In this document: piece after piece, positions 1 to 10,046 of the stretch
Position numbering within the stretch: position 1 is the stretch's first letter
Layout of the letters: each line of letters opens with the position of its first letter
NCBI RefSeq assembly: GCF_036924645.1
Contig: NZ_JAZHRX010000001.1
Span: 2,852,001-2,916,000, forward strand
Origin: Bradyrhizobium sp. AZCC 2176
Lineage (GTDB): Bacteria; Pseudomonadota; Alphaproteobacteria; Rhizobiales; Xanthobacteraceae
Direction: 5' to 3'
Length of the DNA stretch: 64,000 nt
The notes under the pieces: model-generated
Database searches by the model: none
What the model was told of the DNA's origin: nothing
Seen by the model: only the letters and a program-made list of their open reading frames with translations
Position numbers and translations under genes: made by a program

Positions 1-406
1 ATTTGTCGAGCCCGCCGTCGAGCACTGCCGCATTCTCGAAGCCGAGCGATTGGAGCATCCACCAGAACCGCGTCGCCCACATCGGCGTGCCGATGCTGTA
101 CAGCACGACCTGGCTTCCGTTGGACACGCCGTGACGGCCGAACGCCCGTTCGAGTTGCGTAACATCCGGCATCATGAAGCGAAGCTCGGTGCTGAAATCG
201 GAGAACTCGCCCTGCAGATCGAGAAAATCTGCGCCCGGAATGTGCCCGACCTCGAACGTGTGTCGCCCGGGTACGGCGAGATAGGGGAGGCCAGAGCCTT
301 CGGGCGCGGGTTCGAGATAGGTTGTGCAGTCGAACAGGCGCAGATCGGCCTGGCCCAGAATATCAGCGAGTTCCGCCGTGGAGATGAGCCCGTTACGCCC
401 CGACAT
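1..406 (-). CDS. Sulfurtransferase (rhodanese family), 3' end outside window
   Basis: Reading the minus strand from ATG at 406 gives an open frame of 135 codons that runs off the window start, so only the N-terminal half is present. It contains rhodanese-fold features: FDCTTYLEP near residue 25, a GHIPGADFLDLQGEFSD segment near residues 52-66, and a second-half motif VLDGG just before the edge. This layout (first, non-catalytic rhodanese domain of a two-domain enzyme) fits thiosulfate/3-mercaptopyruvate sulfurtransferases of the SseA type. The catalytic cysteine loop would lie outside the window and cannot be checked. The start is supported by a GGAGG ribosome binding site 7 nt upstream of the ATG. 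Family assignment is fairly safe; substrate is not determined. Confidence 0.75.
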   Translation of the reverse strand, partial: MSGRNGLISTAELADILGQADLRLFDCTTYLEPAPEGSGLPYLAVPGRHTFEVGHIPGADFLDLQGEFSDFSTELRFMMPDVTQLERAFGRHGVSNGSQVVLYSIGTPMWATRFWWMLQSLGFENAAVLDGGLDK

Positions 407-672
407 TTGTTGGCCTCCCGTTGTTTCAGCCGATGCTAGGGCCCGCATCGAGCTATGAAAAGACGGCGGGGGCGTGCGCTCGCCCTTTCAATTCGGCGAT
501 TCCTGTCCAATATAGCGGTTGATCGAAGCCGAGGTATTTCTGTCCGGATCCCGGCTGCTGTGATCGCCCTAAGCTATTGAATGTGCAATAAAAAATCCGA
601 AGCGTGACGAGGCGCACAGACCGTTCGCCACCCCCTTGGTGAATGTCACCAAAACCTGATATTCGAGGCCCC

Positions 673-1959
<1,287 letters not shown>

Positions 1960-1962
1960 AGC

Positions 1963-2052
1963 GTAGCCCGGATGCAGCGTTAGCGAAATCCGGGACACTT
2001 CTCGAAAGCTGATAGACCGATCCCGGATTGCGCTTCGCTCTATCCGGGCTAC
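1963..2052. repeat. Palindromic repeat, family B (GTAGCCCGGAT type)
   Basis: The element opens with GTAGCCCGGATGCAGCG and closes with CGCTCTATCCGGGCTAC, so the ends are inverted copies around a central spacer. A second copy lies at 51074-51154 and a half copy at 58405-58424. It sits between the ispG stop and the TauD-type gene and could form a long hairpin in the transcript. Confidence 0.8.
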
Positions 2053-2088
2053 GATGTGTCCCAATCAAAAAGATTGGGAGAATCGCAG

Positions 2089-2982
2089 ATGTCTTCGCTG
2101 TCCGGCAAGCAAGGTCCGCGCTATCGCCACGCCGCCGGCGACGCCGAACCCTACGAGACTATCGCCGTCGAGAAACTCACCCCCATCATCGGTGCGGAAA
2201 TCTCCGGCGTCGATATCGGCAAGCTCGTCTCGGATGACTCGCGCTCCAATCGCCAGATGGGCGAGATCCACCGCGCGCTCGCCGAAAACCTCGTGATCTT
2301 CTTTCGCGACCAGCACATCAGCCCCGACCAGCATCTCGCCTTCGGCCGCAAGTTCGGCGAATTGCATGTGCATCCGGCGGCGCCCAACGAGGGCGACCCG
2401 GCGCTGATGAAGATCTATGCCGACAAGGATTCGCCACGCGCCAATGGCGAGGGCTGGCACACCGACGTGTCCTGCGACGTCGAGCCGCCGATGGGGTCGA
2501 TCCTCTATATCAAGCAATGCCCGCCAAGCGGCGGCGACACGCTGTTCGCCAACATGTATGCGGCCTATGAGGCGCTGTCGGACCGGATGAAGGCCTATCT
2601 CGACGGGCTGACCGCGCTGCACGACGGCGAGCAGACCTATCGCGGGCTCTACGCCAATTACGGCGTCGCCGACCGGGTGGAATATCCGCGCGCCGAGCAT
2701 CCGGTGGTGCGCACGCATCCGGTCACCGGCAAGAAAGCGCTCTACGTCAACCGCGGCTTCACCCGCTATATCGTCGGCATTCCCCGCGACGAGAGCGACG
2801 CCATGCTGGCCTATCTCTACCAGCACGCAGAAAACCCGCTGTTTCAGTGCCGCTTCCGCTGGACGGAAAACGCCATCGCGTTCTGGGACAACCGCTGCGC
2901 CCAGCACCGCGCGATGTGGGACTACTGGCCGCACACAAGATCGGGGACGCGCGTCACCGTGAAGGGCGAGCGGCCGGTGTAG
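2089..2982 (+). CDS. TauD/TfdA-family Fe(II)/2-oxoglutarate dioxygenase
   Basis: A 297-residue protein of the TauD/TfdA family, which uses Fe(II), 2-oxoglutarate and O2 to hydroxylate small acids such as taurine or 2,4-D. The HxD iron motif is visible as GWHTDVS near residue 124, the distal histidine in CAQHRAMWDYWP near residue 276, and the 2-oxoglutarate-binding arginine in TRSGTRVTVKG at the C terminus. The central PSGGDTLFANMYAAYEALS block is also characteristic. The start at 2089 is favoured over upstream GTG 2056 because GGGAG lies 8 nt before it. The Rieske oxygenase gene follows after 69 nt on the same strand, so the two are probably co-transcribed and may act in one catabolic route. 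The substrate cannot be read from the sequence. Confidence 0.88.
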   Translation: MSSLSGKQGPRYRHAAGDAEPYETIAVEKLTPIIGAEISGVDIGKLVSDDSRSNRQMGEIHRALAENLVIFFRDQHISPDQHLAFGRKFGELHVHPAAPNEGDPALMKIYADKDSPRANGEGWHTDVSCDVEPPMGSILYIKQCPPSGGDTLFANMYAAYEALSDRMKAYLDGLTALHDGEQTYRGLYANYGVADRVEYPRAEHPVVRTHPVTGKKALYVNRGFTRYIVGIPRDESDAMLAYLYQHAENPLFQCRFRWTENAIAFWDNRCAQHRAMWDYWPHTRSGTRVTVKGERPV

Positions 2983-3051
2983 AGACGCGTTGACGTCTCG
3001 CGCCTCCTGCGCCAAGCCTGGCCAAAAGCAATAACAATCGGAGGTCGCCCC

Positions 3052-4392
3052 ATGCTCCGCGCTGAAGACAACAAATTCCTCACCGAAAGCGGTGCAGGTA
3101 CCGGCATGGGAGAATTGCTGCGCCGCTTCTGGATTCCGGTGCTGCTGTCGGAAGAGTTGCCCGAGCCCGACGGCACGCCAAAGAAGATCGTCGTGATGGG
3201 CGAGGAGCTGCTCGCCTTCCGCGATACCCGCGGCGTGGTCGGCGTCATCGATCAATATTGCCCGCATCGCGGCGCCAATCTCTGGCTCGGCCGCAACGAG
3301 GAATGCGGTATCCGCTGCGTCTATCACGGCTGGAAGTTCGATACCGACGGCCGCTGCATCGACATGCCGACATCCTATCCCGATCTCAACGCAAAAGACC
3401 TGATCCGCATCAAGTCCTATCCGGTGCGCGAATGGGGCGACATGGTCTGGACCTATATGGGCCCGGCCAATCAGGCGCCCGAATTGCCCGATCTGGAAAT
3501 GGCGCTGGTGCCGCCGTCCCACCGCTACGTCTCGAAGAAGTGGCAGGACTGCAATTGGGTGCAGGCGCTGGAAGGCTCGATCGACACCGCGCATTTCACC
3601 TTCGCGCATCTGTCGTTCGAGAAGGAAGAGAACGAAATCCTCGACATCAAGAAGCACTTTGTGAATCCATTGACGCGGGTCGCGACCGATCACATGCGAT
3701 GGATCGCGGAAGACCCGCGCCCCGTCATCAAGATCAGGCCGCACGAGGCCGGCCTGACGGTCGCGGGCGGGCGGTTGACCGGCTCCGACAATATCTACTG
3801 GCGTATCGCCCAGTTTCTGATGCCGGTGCATGCCTATGCGCCAAGCTCGATGCCCGGCGAGAATATTTTCGGGCAGACCTTCGTTCCGGTGACGGATACC
3901 AGTTGCTGGATCTACACCTATGCGTGGAATCCGGAACGTCCGCTGACGGAGGCCGAGCGCGATGGTTACGATCGCGGCAATGGCGTGATGTCGGAGGTCG
4001 ACGAGAACTATATTCCACTGCGCAACAAGTCGAACGATTACCTGATCGATCGCAAGCTGCAGAAGACCAAGAGCTACACCGGCATCAGGGGCGTGTCCGA
4101 ACAGGACGCCGCCGTGCAGGACAGCCAGGGCCCGATCGCCGACCGCACCCGCGAACATCTCGGCCCGACCGATCTCGGCATCATGCATTTCCGCAAGCTG
4201 GTTATGGATGCAGCACGCGCGCTGCAGCAGGGCGAGGCGCCGCCGCATCTCAAGCATCAGGATCGTTATGCGGTGCGCTCCGGCGCCTGCGTCACCAGCA
4301 AGGCCAAGGACCTCACAACCGTTATGATCGAGCGGTTCGGCGACGCGGCCGGCTATGTCGGCCGTCCCGGCAGGAACGCGGCGGCGGAGTAG
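3052..4392 (+). CDS. Rieske [2Fe-2S] aromatic-ring oxygenase, large subunit (phthalate 4,5-dioxygenase-like)
   Basis: A 446-residue Rieske oxygenase. The N-terminal Rieske centre is clear: CPHRGA near residue 70 and CVYHGWKF near residue 91 supply two Cys and two His. The catalytic domain has NWVQALEGSIDTAHFTFAH near residues 167-185, the mononuclear-iron region with its two histidines, and QDSQGPIADRTREHL near residue 355 that should carry the acidic ligand. Length and layout match the phthalate 4,5-dioxygenase/homotrimer subgroup rather than two-subunit biphenyl-type enzymes. No reductase gene lies nearby, so electrons must come from a partner encoded elsewhere. It follows the TauD-type gene. 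Family is secure; substrate is unknown, and an aromatic or aryl-ether acid is only an inference. Confidence 0.88.
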   Translation: MLRAEDNKFLTESGAGTGMGELLRRFWIPVLLSEELPEPDGTPKKIVVMGEELLAFRDTRGVVGVIDQYCPHRGANLWLGRNEECGIRCVYHGWKFDTDGRCIDMPTSYPDLNAKDLIRIKSYPVREWGDMVWTYMGPANQAPELPDLEMALVPPSHRYVSKKWQDCNWVQALEGSIDTAHFTFAHLSFEKEENEILDIKKHFVNPLTRVATDHMRWIAEDPRPVIKIRPHEAGLTVAGGRLTGSDNIYWRIAQFLMPVHAYAPSSMPGENIFGQTFVPVTDTSCWIYTYAWNPERPLTEAERDGYDRGNGVMSEVDENYIPLRNKSNDYLIDRKLQKTKSYTGIRGVSEQDAAVQDSQGPIADRTREHLGPTDLGIMHFRKLVMDAARALQQGEAPPHLKHQDRYAVRSGACVTSKAKDLTTVMIERFGDAAGYVGRPGRNAAAE

Positions 4393-4409
4393 CTGCGCTC
4401 TCTCGGCGA

Positions 4410-4540
4410 GTCGTCCCCGCGGAACGCGGGGACCCATAACCACAGGCTTGCGTTGTGGAAGAAAACCGTCGACCGACGTGCCGGACAATTACCGCCGCGG
4501 CGTATGGGTCCCGGGTCGCGCTTCACTTGCCCAGGACGAC
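4410..4540. repeat. Palindromic repeat, family A (GTCGTCCCCGCG type)
   Basis: It begins GTCGTCCCCGCGGAACGCGGGGACCCATA and ends with a diverged TATGGGTCCC...CCAGGACGAC half. Other copies are at 15410-15527, 23637-23783, 25948-26107 and 62735-62850. Here it lies between two convergent genes. Confidence 0.8.
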
Positions 4541-4544
4541 GGAG

Positions 4545-6152
4545 CTACAACGTTATCTTCCGATACTCCCGATTGCTCAGGCTCGCTTCCTCCAGATCGA
4601 GGTCGCGTTCGATCCGCCGCCTGGTTTCGTCGGTGATCTTGCCATTGCGGAGCAGGACGTGGATGAATTTCCGTTCCGCCGCGATCAATTCCCGCGTCAG
4701 TGCGGTGCCGGCTGCCGTGATGTCGTGCGCGCCGGGGTCAAGCGAATTGGGTAGCTGGTTGGCGCGGATTTCATGCCGTGCCCTGAGCAGCTTCACGACT
4801 TCATCGGAGAGTTCGCGGTCGTCGGTGATGGCGTCGAGCGACTTGAGCGCGGCATCAAGCGCCTCGCGCCGGGCCGCGATCTCGGCCTGATGTTCCGCGA
4901 CATGCTCGCTGCGGCCGTCTCTGGCGACCCCGAGCCATCGCACCACCGCCGGCAATCCAAGCCCCAATCCCACCAGGGTGATGAAGATGACGCCGAAGGC
5001 GACGAACAGGATCATGTCGCGGTGGGGAAAGCCCTCACCGCCGGGCAGTGCCAATGGCAACGCCAGGGCCGCTGCGAGCGACACCGCGCCGCGCACGCCG
5101 GTGAAGGCCACCACGAACACGGTCTGCCAGGATGGCGGCGGATCACGTTCACGGATTCGTCTGCTGATCAGACGCGGCAGATAGGTTGCGGGATACACCC
5201 AGGCAAAGCGCGCGACGACGACGATGATGGCGACCAGCGCGGTGGCGAACAGGATTTCCTGCAGCGGAAACGCCTTCGATTTCTCGAACAGCAGCCGCAT
5301 CTGGAATCCCGTCAGCAGGAACAGCAAGCCTTCGACCAGATAGATCACGAGGTCCCAGAAGAAGATGCCCTGCAGGCGCGTCGCCGATGAAATCAAAAGC
5401 GGTCCGTTCCAGCTAATGTAGAGCCCGCAGGCGACCGTTGCGATCACGCCGGAGCCGCCGAGATGTTCGGGGATCCAGAAGGCGAGGTACGGGGTGATCA
5501 GCGACAGCGTGATCTCGACCTGCGGATCCCGCGCGCGGTGCCGTCCGCGCAAGGAGAGCCAGCCGATCGCCACACCGAACAGGATTTCGCCGAACACGAT
5601 GACGGCGAAGGTGCCGGTGGCCTTCGGCAGCGAGAACAGCCCGGTCGAAATCGCCGCCACGGCGAATCGATAGAGGATCAGCGCGGTGGCGTCGTTGGCC
5701 AGCCCCTCGCCCTCGAGCACGACGAGGATGCGGCGCGGCATGCCGAGCTTGCGCGCAATCGCCAGCGGCGCCACCACGTCCGGCGGCGCGACGATCGCCC
5801 CCAGCAGGAAGCCGACACCCCAGGGCAGCCCGATCAGATAATGCGTCGCGGTCGCGACCGCGAAGGCAGTGAAGATCACGCAGCCGACCGACAGCAGGAT
5901 GATCGGACGGAGATTGGATTTGAATTCGCGCCAGCTCATGGCGACGCTCGCCGAATAGATCAGCGGCGGCAGGAATACGAGCAGCACCAGCTCGGGCGGC
6001 AATTCCACCGTCGGCATGCCGGGCACGAAGGCGAGCGTGATGCCGGCGAGCAGCAGCAGGATGGCCGGCGCGACGTTGATCCGCCGCGCCAGCAGCGCTG
6101 TCCCTGCCAGCACGGCGAGCAGGATCAAGAAGATCTGAAATTTGGCTTCCAT
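4545..6152 (-). CDS. Na+/H+ antiporter, CPA1 (NhaP/SOD22-type) family
   Basis: A roughly 535-residue inner-membrane protein with about a dozen hydrophobic segments in the first 400 residues and a hydrophilic cytosolic tail of about 130 residues. Family features are the FLPPLIYSAS segment near residue 70, the GAIVAPPDVVAPLAIARKLG motif near residues 120-138 (where CPA1 proteins often have TDPVA and this one has PPDVVA), and FTGVRGAVSLAAALALP near residue 350. It would exchange external protons for cytosolic Na+ or K+ in pH and ion homeostasis. The frame is open to an ATG at 6164; the second ATG at 6152 (MEAKFQ) has a G-rich stretch upstream and is my choice, though the evidence is weak. It stands alone, convergent with the Rieske gene. 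Confidence 0.85.
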   Translation of the reverse strand: MEAKFQIFLILLAVLAGTALLARRINVAPAILLLLAGITLAFVPGMPTVELPPELVLLVFLPPLIYSASVAMSWREFKSNLRPIILLSVGCVIFTAFAVATATHYLIGLPWGVGFLLGAIVAPPDVVAPLAIARKLGMPRRILVVLEGEGLANDATALILYRFAVAAISTGLFSLPKATGTFAVIVFGEILFGVAIGWLSLRGRHRARDPQVEITLSLITPYLAFWIPEHLGGSGVIATVACGLYISWNGPLLISSATRLQGIFFWDLVIYLVEGLLFLLTGFQMRLLFEKSKAFPLQEILFATALVAIIVVVARFAWVYPATYLPRLISRRIRERDPPPSWQTVFVVAFTGVRGAVSLAAALALPLALPGGEGFPHRDMILFVAFGVIFITLVGLGLGLPAVVRWLGVARDGRSEHVAEHQAEIAARREALDAALKSLDAITDDRELSDEVVKLLRARHEIRANQLPNSLDPGAHDITAAGTALTRELIAAERKFIHVLLRNGKITDETRRRIERDLDLEEASLSNREYRKITL

Positions 6153-6364
6153 GATCGCCCCCATTCGCAGGGAAAAACCGCAAGGTCAATGCGCAAGGCG
6201 CGCGTGCTCACGGGCGAAGGGCGAAGCGGGTTCAGGCCGTCCCTGACAGATTTGTGACGCATGCATCAGAACCCGCCCCGATCGTTTCCCCGTACCAGCG
6301 AAGACCTTGCGGCGGCTGGCGGAAGAGGACGGGACGCCGACGGGTGCCCAAGCCCGAGTGGATA

Positions 6365-6739
6365 TTACTCGCGCAGGTCGTAGCGGTAGGATTTCGAGAC
6401 GATCTTCCAGCCGTCGCGCAGTTTCATCGCCACCAGATAGTCGGTGAAATAGCGCGGCGGCAACTGGCAGCGCACCTTGATGAAGGCGGTCTGATCGTCG
6501 GAGCGGTCGATGGTGACGATGAAATCCTCGCGCGGCTTGCCTTCAGCCTTGGCCGAGGGGCGCTTGCGCACGCGATCGAGCCAGTCCGGCACGGTGAGCA
6601 CCTGCAACTCGCCTTTTTCAAGCCAACGCAGATCGGCAGTGGGGTCGAAGATCGCGCCGAGCTTCTCGGCATCGCCTTCATACAGGCCATCGAAATAGTT
6701 CTTGACCACGGCTTCGACGGACGATCGGTCAGGGCTCAC
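6365..6739 (-). CDS. NTF2-like protein (putative lumazine-binding family)
   Basis: A 124-residue protein with the NTF2-like pattern: an N-terminal helix VEAVVKNYFDGLYEGDAEKLGAIF, then an aromatic-rich strand, and a C-terminal RDGWKIVSKSYRY strand. This matches the putative lumazine-binding (SnoaL/NTF2-like) proteins, small cone-shaped folds that bind or convert small molecules. No catalytic residues can be assigned. It stands alone, divergent from the GFA-family gene downstream of it on the plus strand, with a 100-bp shared upstream region. Confidence 0.7.
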   Translation of the reverse strand: MSPDRSSVEAVVKNYFDGLYEGDAEKLGAIFDPTADLRWLEKGELQVLTVPDWLDRVRKRPSAKAEGKPREDFIVTIDRSDDQTAFIKVRCQLPPRYFTDYLVAMKLRDGWKIVSKSYRYDLRE

Positions 6740-6839
6740 GGCTGTCCTCCCGGCAAAAAGAAATTTGTTCGAGCTGAATTAAGCCACGAACCTCTTCGTT
6801 GCGCTAGGCTGACTTGATCACGGTTGCGAGGAGTTGTAG

Positions 6840-7268
6840 GTGGCGGGTTCAGCAAAATCGAATGCTCGCATTCTTGCCGGAGAATGCTTTTGCCGCGCGG
6901 TCAGCTATGCCGTGGCTGACGAATTCGGCTACGCCTTGAACTGCCATTGCTCGAATTGCCGGCGCACCACCGGTGCGGCGTTCAAGCCGTTCGCCGGCAT
7001 CGCGCGCGACAAATTCAGCGTCACCAAGGGCGAGGACGATCTCATGATCTATGGCGACGAGGCCGGCCACGACGCGCATTGCCGGAAATGCGGCTCGTTG
7101 CTCTATTCGGTGGTGCGTGAAGGCGCTTTCGTCCATGTCGCCATGGGCACGCTGGTCGATGATCCCTCGATCCGCCCGACGGCTCACATTTTTGTCGGGT
7201 CCAAGGCATCGTGGTTTGCGATCACGGACGACCTGCCGCAATACCGGGAGCATGTCGTGCCGCGTTGA
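6840..7268 (+). CDS. GFA (glutathione-dependent formaldehyde-activating/CENP-V) family protein
   Basis: A 142-residue zinc protein of the Gfa/CENP-V fold. Cysteine ligands appear as GECFCRAVSY near residue 15, CHCSNCRRTTGAAF near residues 37-50 and CRKCGSLLYS near residue 82. The start is a GTG at 6840 with GCGAGGAG 6 nt upstream, which decides it over internal alternatives. Many members of this family are not proven formaldehyde enzymes, so glutathione-formaldehyde adduct chemistry should be taken as a family label only. No functionally related neighbour is evident. Confidence 0.85.
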   Translation: MAGSAKSNARILAGECFCRAVSYAVADEFGYALNCHCSNCRRTTGAAFKPFAGIARDKFSVTKGEDDLMIYGDEAGHDAHCRKCGSLLYSVVREGAFVHVAMGTLVDDPSIRPTAHIFVGSKASWFAITDDLPQYREHVVPR

Positions 7269-7505
7269 GCGGCTCACGCTGCTCCGGGAATACATGCTCG
7301 TCGCCGGAGGTTTATATCGGGGCGGGAACCCGGCGGAAAAGGTGATCGGCCACGGCCGAACCGACGGGGCGCTCGCCCGACTAAGGATATAGCGAGGGCG
7401 CGATTCACGTTGGCGTGGTTCGTGACTTAACTCACAAAGCCGGGCTGTGGCTTCTGATAGGCAGGCCGGAGTGGTAAAAAAGTACGAGGCTCCGGAGGAG
7501 TCACA

Positions 7506-9287
7506 ATGATGTCTGGATCGCTAAAATTGTGCCGATGGGCCCTTGCAGCCGCCGCCTTCCTGCTGGTGAGCGGGCCGGCTTTTGCCGAGAAGCGCGTGGC
7601 GCTGGTGCTCGGCAATTCCAACTACCAAAATGTCGCCCCGCTGGCCAATCCGGCTAACGACAGCGCCAGGATCGCGGCGACGCTGAAAGACGCCGGCTTC
7701 GACGTCGTCGATTCCCGCCGAGACATGGCCGCAGCCGAAACCCGTCGCGCGTTGCGCGACTTCGCCGACCGCGCCCGCGATGCCGATATCGCGGTGGTCT
7801 ATTATGCCGGCCACGGCATCGAGGTGGACGGCGCGAACTACCTGATTCCCGTCGATGCGCGGCTGGAACGCGACACCGATATCTACGACGAGGGCCTCTC
7901 GCTCGACCGCATTCTGATCGCGATCGAGCCGGCCAAGAAGCTGCGGTTGGTGATTCTCGACGCCTGCCGCGACAATCCGTTCTCCCGGACCATGAAGCGC
8001 ACGGTCGCTTCGCGCGCGATCGGGCAGGGACTGGCCAAGGTCGAACCGACCAGCCCGAACGTCCTGATCGCCTATTCGGCCAAGGCCGGGTCCACCGCGG
8101 CCGATGGTGACGGCAAGAACAGCCCGTTTACGGCGGCGCTGTCGCACCATTTGACGAAGCCCGGGCTCGACGTGCGCCGCGCCTTCGGCTTTGTCCGTGA
8201 CGAGGTGCTCAAGACCACCAACAACCGGCAGGAACCCTTTGTGTATGGTTCGCTCGGCGGTGACGACGTGCCGCTGGTACCGGCGCCGCGTCAGGCGCCC
8301 GCGGCGGCGGCCGCTCCGACGCCGGCCCAGAGCGCGCAGGCGGAGGCTCGCCGCGATTACGAACTCGCGCTGCAGGTCGGCAACAAGAGCGCGCTCAACG
8401 CCTTCCTCGCGCAATATCCCGATGGCTTCTATGCCAGCCTTGCCAAGCTTCAGCTCGACAAGATCGCCGCCGAGGAAACACGCGTCGCGGCGACTGAAAA
8501 AGCGCGGCTGGCCCAACAGGAGCGGGCGCGGCTCGCCGCCGAGGGCGCCCAGAAGTCACAGCAGGCCAAGGCCGAGGCCGAAGCCAAGGCTGCCGAGCAG
8601 GCGCGCATCGCGGCCGAAAAGGCCAAGCAACTGGCGCAGGAACAGGCGGCCGCGGCCGAACAGAAGCGCGTCGCTGCCGAAAGCGCTGCCGCCGACAAGG
8701 CGTCCGCTCCGGCGCCCGCTGACAAGGACAAGGCGGTGAACGTGGCTGCCCTCGCCGCGGGGCCGCCGCAGGCCGACGTCACCAAATCGGTGCAGGCGGA
8801 GTTGCGCCGCGTCGGCTGCCTGACCGGCAACGCCGATGGCAACTGGAACAGCGCCTCGCAGCGATCGCTGACGCTGTTCAACCGCTACGCCGGGACCAAG
8901 CTCGATACCAAGGTCGCCAGCGTCGATACGCTCGATACGATCAAGCTGAAGTCGTCACGGGTGTGCCCGCTGGTCTGCGAACATGGCTTCAAGGCCGAGG
9001 GTGAGCAGTGCACCAAGATCACCTGCGCTGAGGGCTCGTTCCTCAACGACGGCAATGAATGCGAGAAGCGTCGCGCCAGGAAGCCGGTCGCCACGCGCGA
9101 GAAGCCCGAACCGCGGCAGGCGCCGGAAGCGAGGCCGTATCGGGCGCCGCAGGCCAGGCAGGCTACCGCCGGACGTTATCAGGGACGGGATCCGAGCATT
9201 GGGGCCAATGGCCGCCCGCTCACCGGCCTCGAACGCCAGCAGGGCTGCACTGGCTACCAGGCCATCATGTCGGGCGTGTGCCCGTAA
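7506..9287 (+). CDS. Secreted caspase-like (peptidase C14, p20) protein with Ala/Lys/Gln coiled-coil tail
   Basis: A 593-residue protein starting with a signal peptide (hydrophobic core ALAAAAFLLVSGPAFA, likely cleaved before EKR). Residues about 28-255 form a caspase p20 domain: RVALVLGNSNYQNV, the catalytic histidine in YYAGHGIE near residue 104, and the catalytic cysteine in LILDACRDNPF-like sequence (VILDACRDNPF) near residue 155. Residues about 275-415 are rich in Ala, Glu, Lys and Gln, with the periodicity of a long coiled coil. The C-terminal part has a peptidoglycan-binding-like helix region (LRRVGCLTGNADGNWNSAS), a cluster of cysteines (CPLVCEHGF...CTKITC...C) and a basic, Pro-rich end. 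GGAGGAG precedes the start. Such proteins are common in bradyrhizobia, but their substrates and role are not established to my knowledge. Domain call is firm; function unknown. Confidence 0.88.
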   Translation: MMSGSLKLCRWALAAAAFLLVSGPAFAEKRVALVLGNSNYQNVAPLANPANDSARIAATLKDAGFDVVDSRRDMAAAETRRALRDFADRARDADIAVVYYAGHGIEVDGANYLIPVDARLERDTDIYDEGLSLDRILIAIEPAKKLRLVILDACRDNPFSRTMKRTVASRAIGQGLAKVEPTSPNVLIAYSAKAGSTAADGDGKNSPFTAALSHHLTKPGLDVRRAFGFVRDEVLKTTNNRQEPFVYGSLGGDDVPLVPAPRQAPAAAAAPTPAQSAQAEARRDYELALQVGNKSALNAFLAQYPDGFYASLAKLQLDKIAAEETRVAATEKARLAQQERARLAAEGAQKSQQAKAEAEAKAAEQARIAAEKAKQLAQEQAAAAEQKRVAAESAAADKASAPAPADKDKAVNVAALAAGPPQADVTKSVQAELRRVGCLTGNADGNWNSASQRSLTLFNRYAGTKLDTKVASVDTLDTIKLKSSRVCPLVCEHGFKAEGEQCTKITCAEGSFLNDGNECEKRRARKPVATREKPEPRQAPEARPYRAPQARQATAGRYQGRDPSIGANGRPLTGLERQQGCTGYQAIMSGVCP

Positions 9288-9346
9288 CCGCGGCCGGCAT
9301 CAGATCAAGCCCACATTGGTGCCGCGACAGCGGCACCAATTGCTTT

Positions 9347-10027
9347 TCAAATCGCGCTCGCGGCGATATTCACCATCAGCGCCAGCAAGGCCGTGTTGAA
9401 CACGAACGAGATGATGCCGTGCACGGTCGCGGTGCGGCGGATGATCCTGTCGGTGATGCCGACGTCGGAGACCTGCGCGGTCATCCCGATCACGAACGAG
9501 AAGTAGACGAAGTCCCAATAATCCGCCTCGACCTGCGTGTCGCCGCTTGGAAACTGCAGGCCGCCTGGCTCGCTGCCGCGATAAAACTCGTGCGCGTAGT
9601 GCAGCGAGAAGGCGGTATGAACCACCGTCCATGACAGTACGATCGTCACCGTGGCCAGGATCAGCCCGGCCGGGTTGCCCTTCGAGGCGCCAAGCTCGAA
9701 CACGATCGCGGCAAGGCTCGCAAAGGCGCCGAGCGCGGTGACCAGCAGCATCACGAAACGCCCATCGTCCTGCAAAACCGCGCTGCGCCTTATATGGCCG
9801 ACGTCACAGCGCAGCATCATGCTGTAGGCGAGCACGAGATACAGTGCGGCGAAGACATCCCAGCCGACAACGAGCCGTGTCACCAGCCGCAGCGCATCAG
9901 GCAGCAGCAGGAACGCGACGATGCCGATCGCGATCGCGATGAAGGTCCGCGGTCTCGCGTACACGACGCGGACCGGCAACGGCAAGTTACGGAAGCGAAC
10001 AAGGTGTTGTTCGAATTCCTTGTTCAT
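9347..10027 (-). CDS. DUF1345 integral membrane protein
   Basis: A 226-residue protein with about five hydrophobic segments, including FIAIAIGIVAFLLLPDAL near the N terminus, FAALYLVLAYSMMLRCDV, a central pair and a C-terminal segment ending NTALLALMVNIAASAI. The SLHYAHEFYR segment and the DFVYFSFVIGMTAQVSDV segment are typical of DUF1345 proteins, whose role is unknown. The open frame extends further upstream, but MNKEFEQHLVRF at 10027 is the sensible start: the upstream part is a shadow of ispA. It lies 19 nt downstream of ispA on the same strand, so it may be its operon partner. Confidence 0.78.
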   Translation of the reverse strand: MNKEFEQHLVRFRNLPLPVRVVYARPRTFIAIAIGIVAFLLLPDALRLVTRLVVGWDVFAALYLVLAYSMMLRCDVGHIRRSAVLQDDGRFVMLLVTALGAFASLAAIVFELGASKGNPAGLILATVTIVLSWTVVHTAFSLHYAHEFYRGSEPGGLQFPSGDTQVEADYWDFVYFSFVIGMTAQVSDVGITDRIIRRTATVHGIISFVFNTALLALMVNIAASAI

Positions 10028-10046
10028 CTCTCGCCTTTGGTTTGCG

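Noticed and set aside
2065..4488. 807-codon minus-strand open frame opposite the TauD and Rieske genes
   Set aside because: It is antisense to two recognisable enzymes, has low-complexity His/Arg/Asp-rich composition and no family features; typical of high-GC shadow frames.
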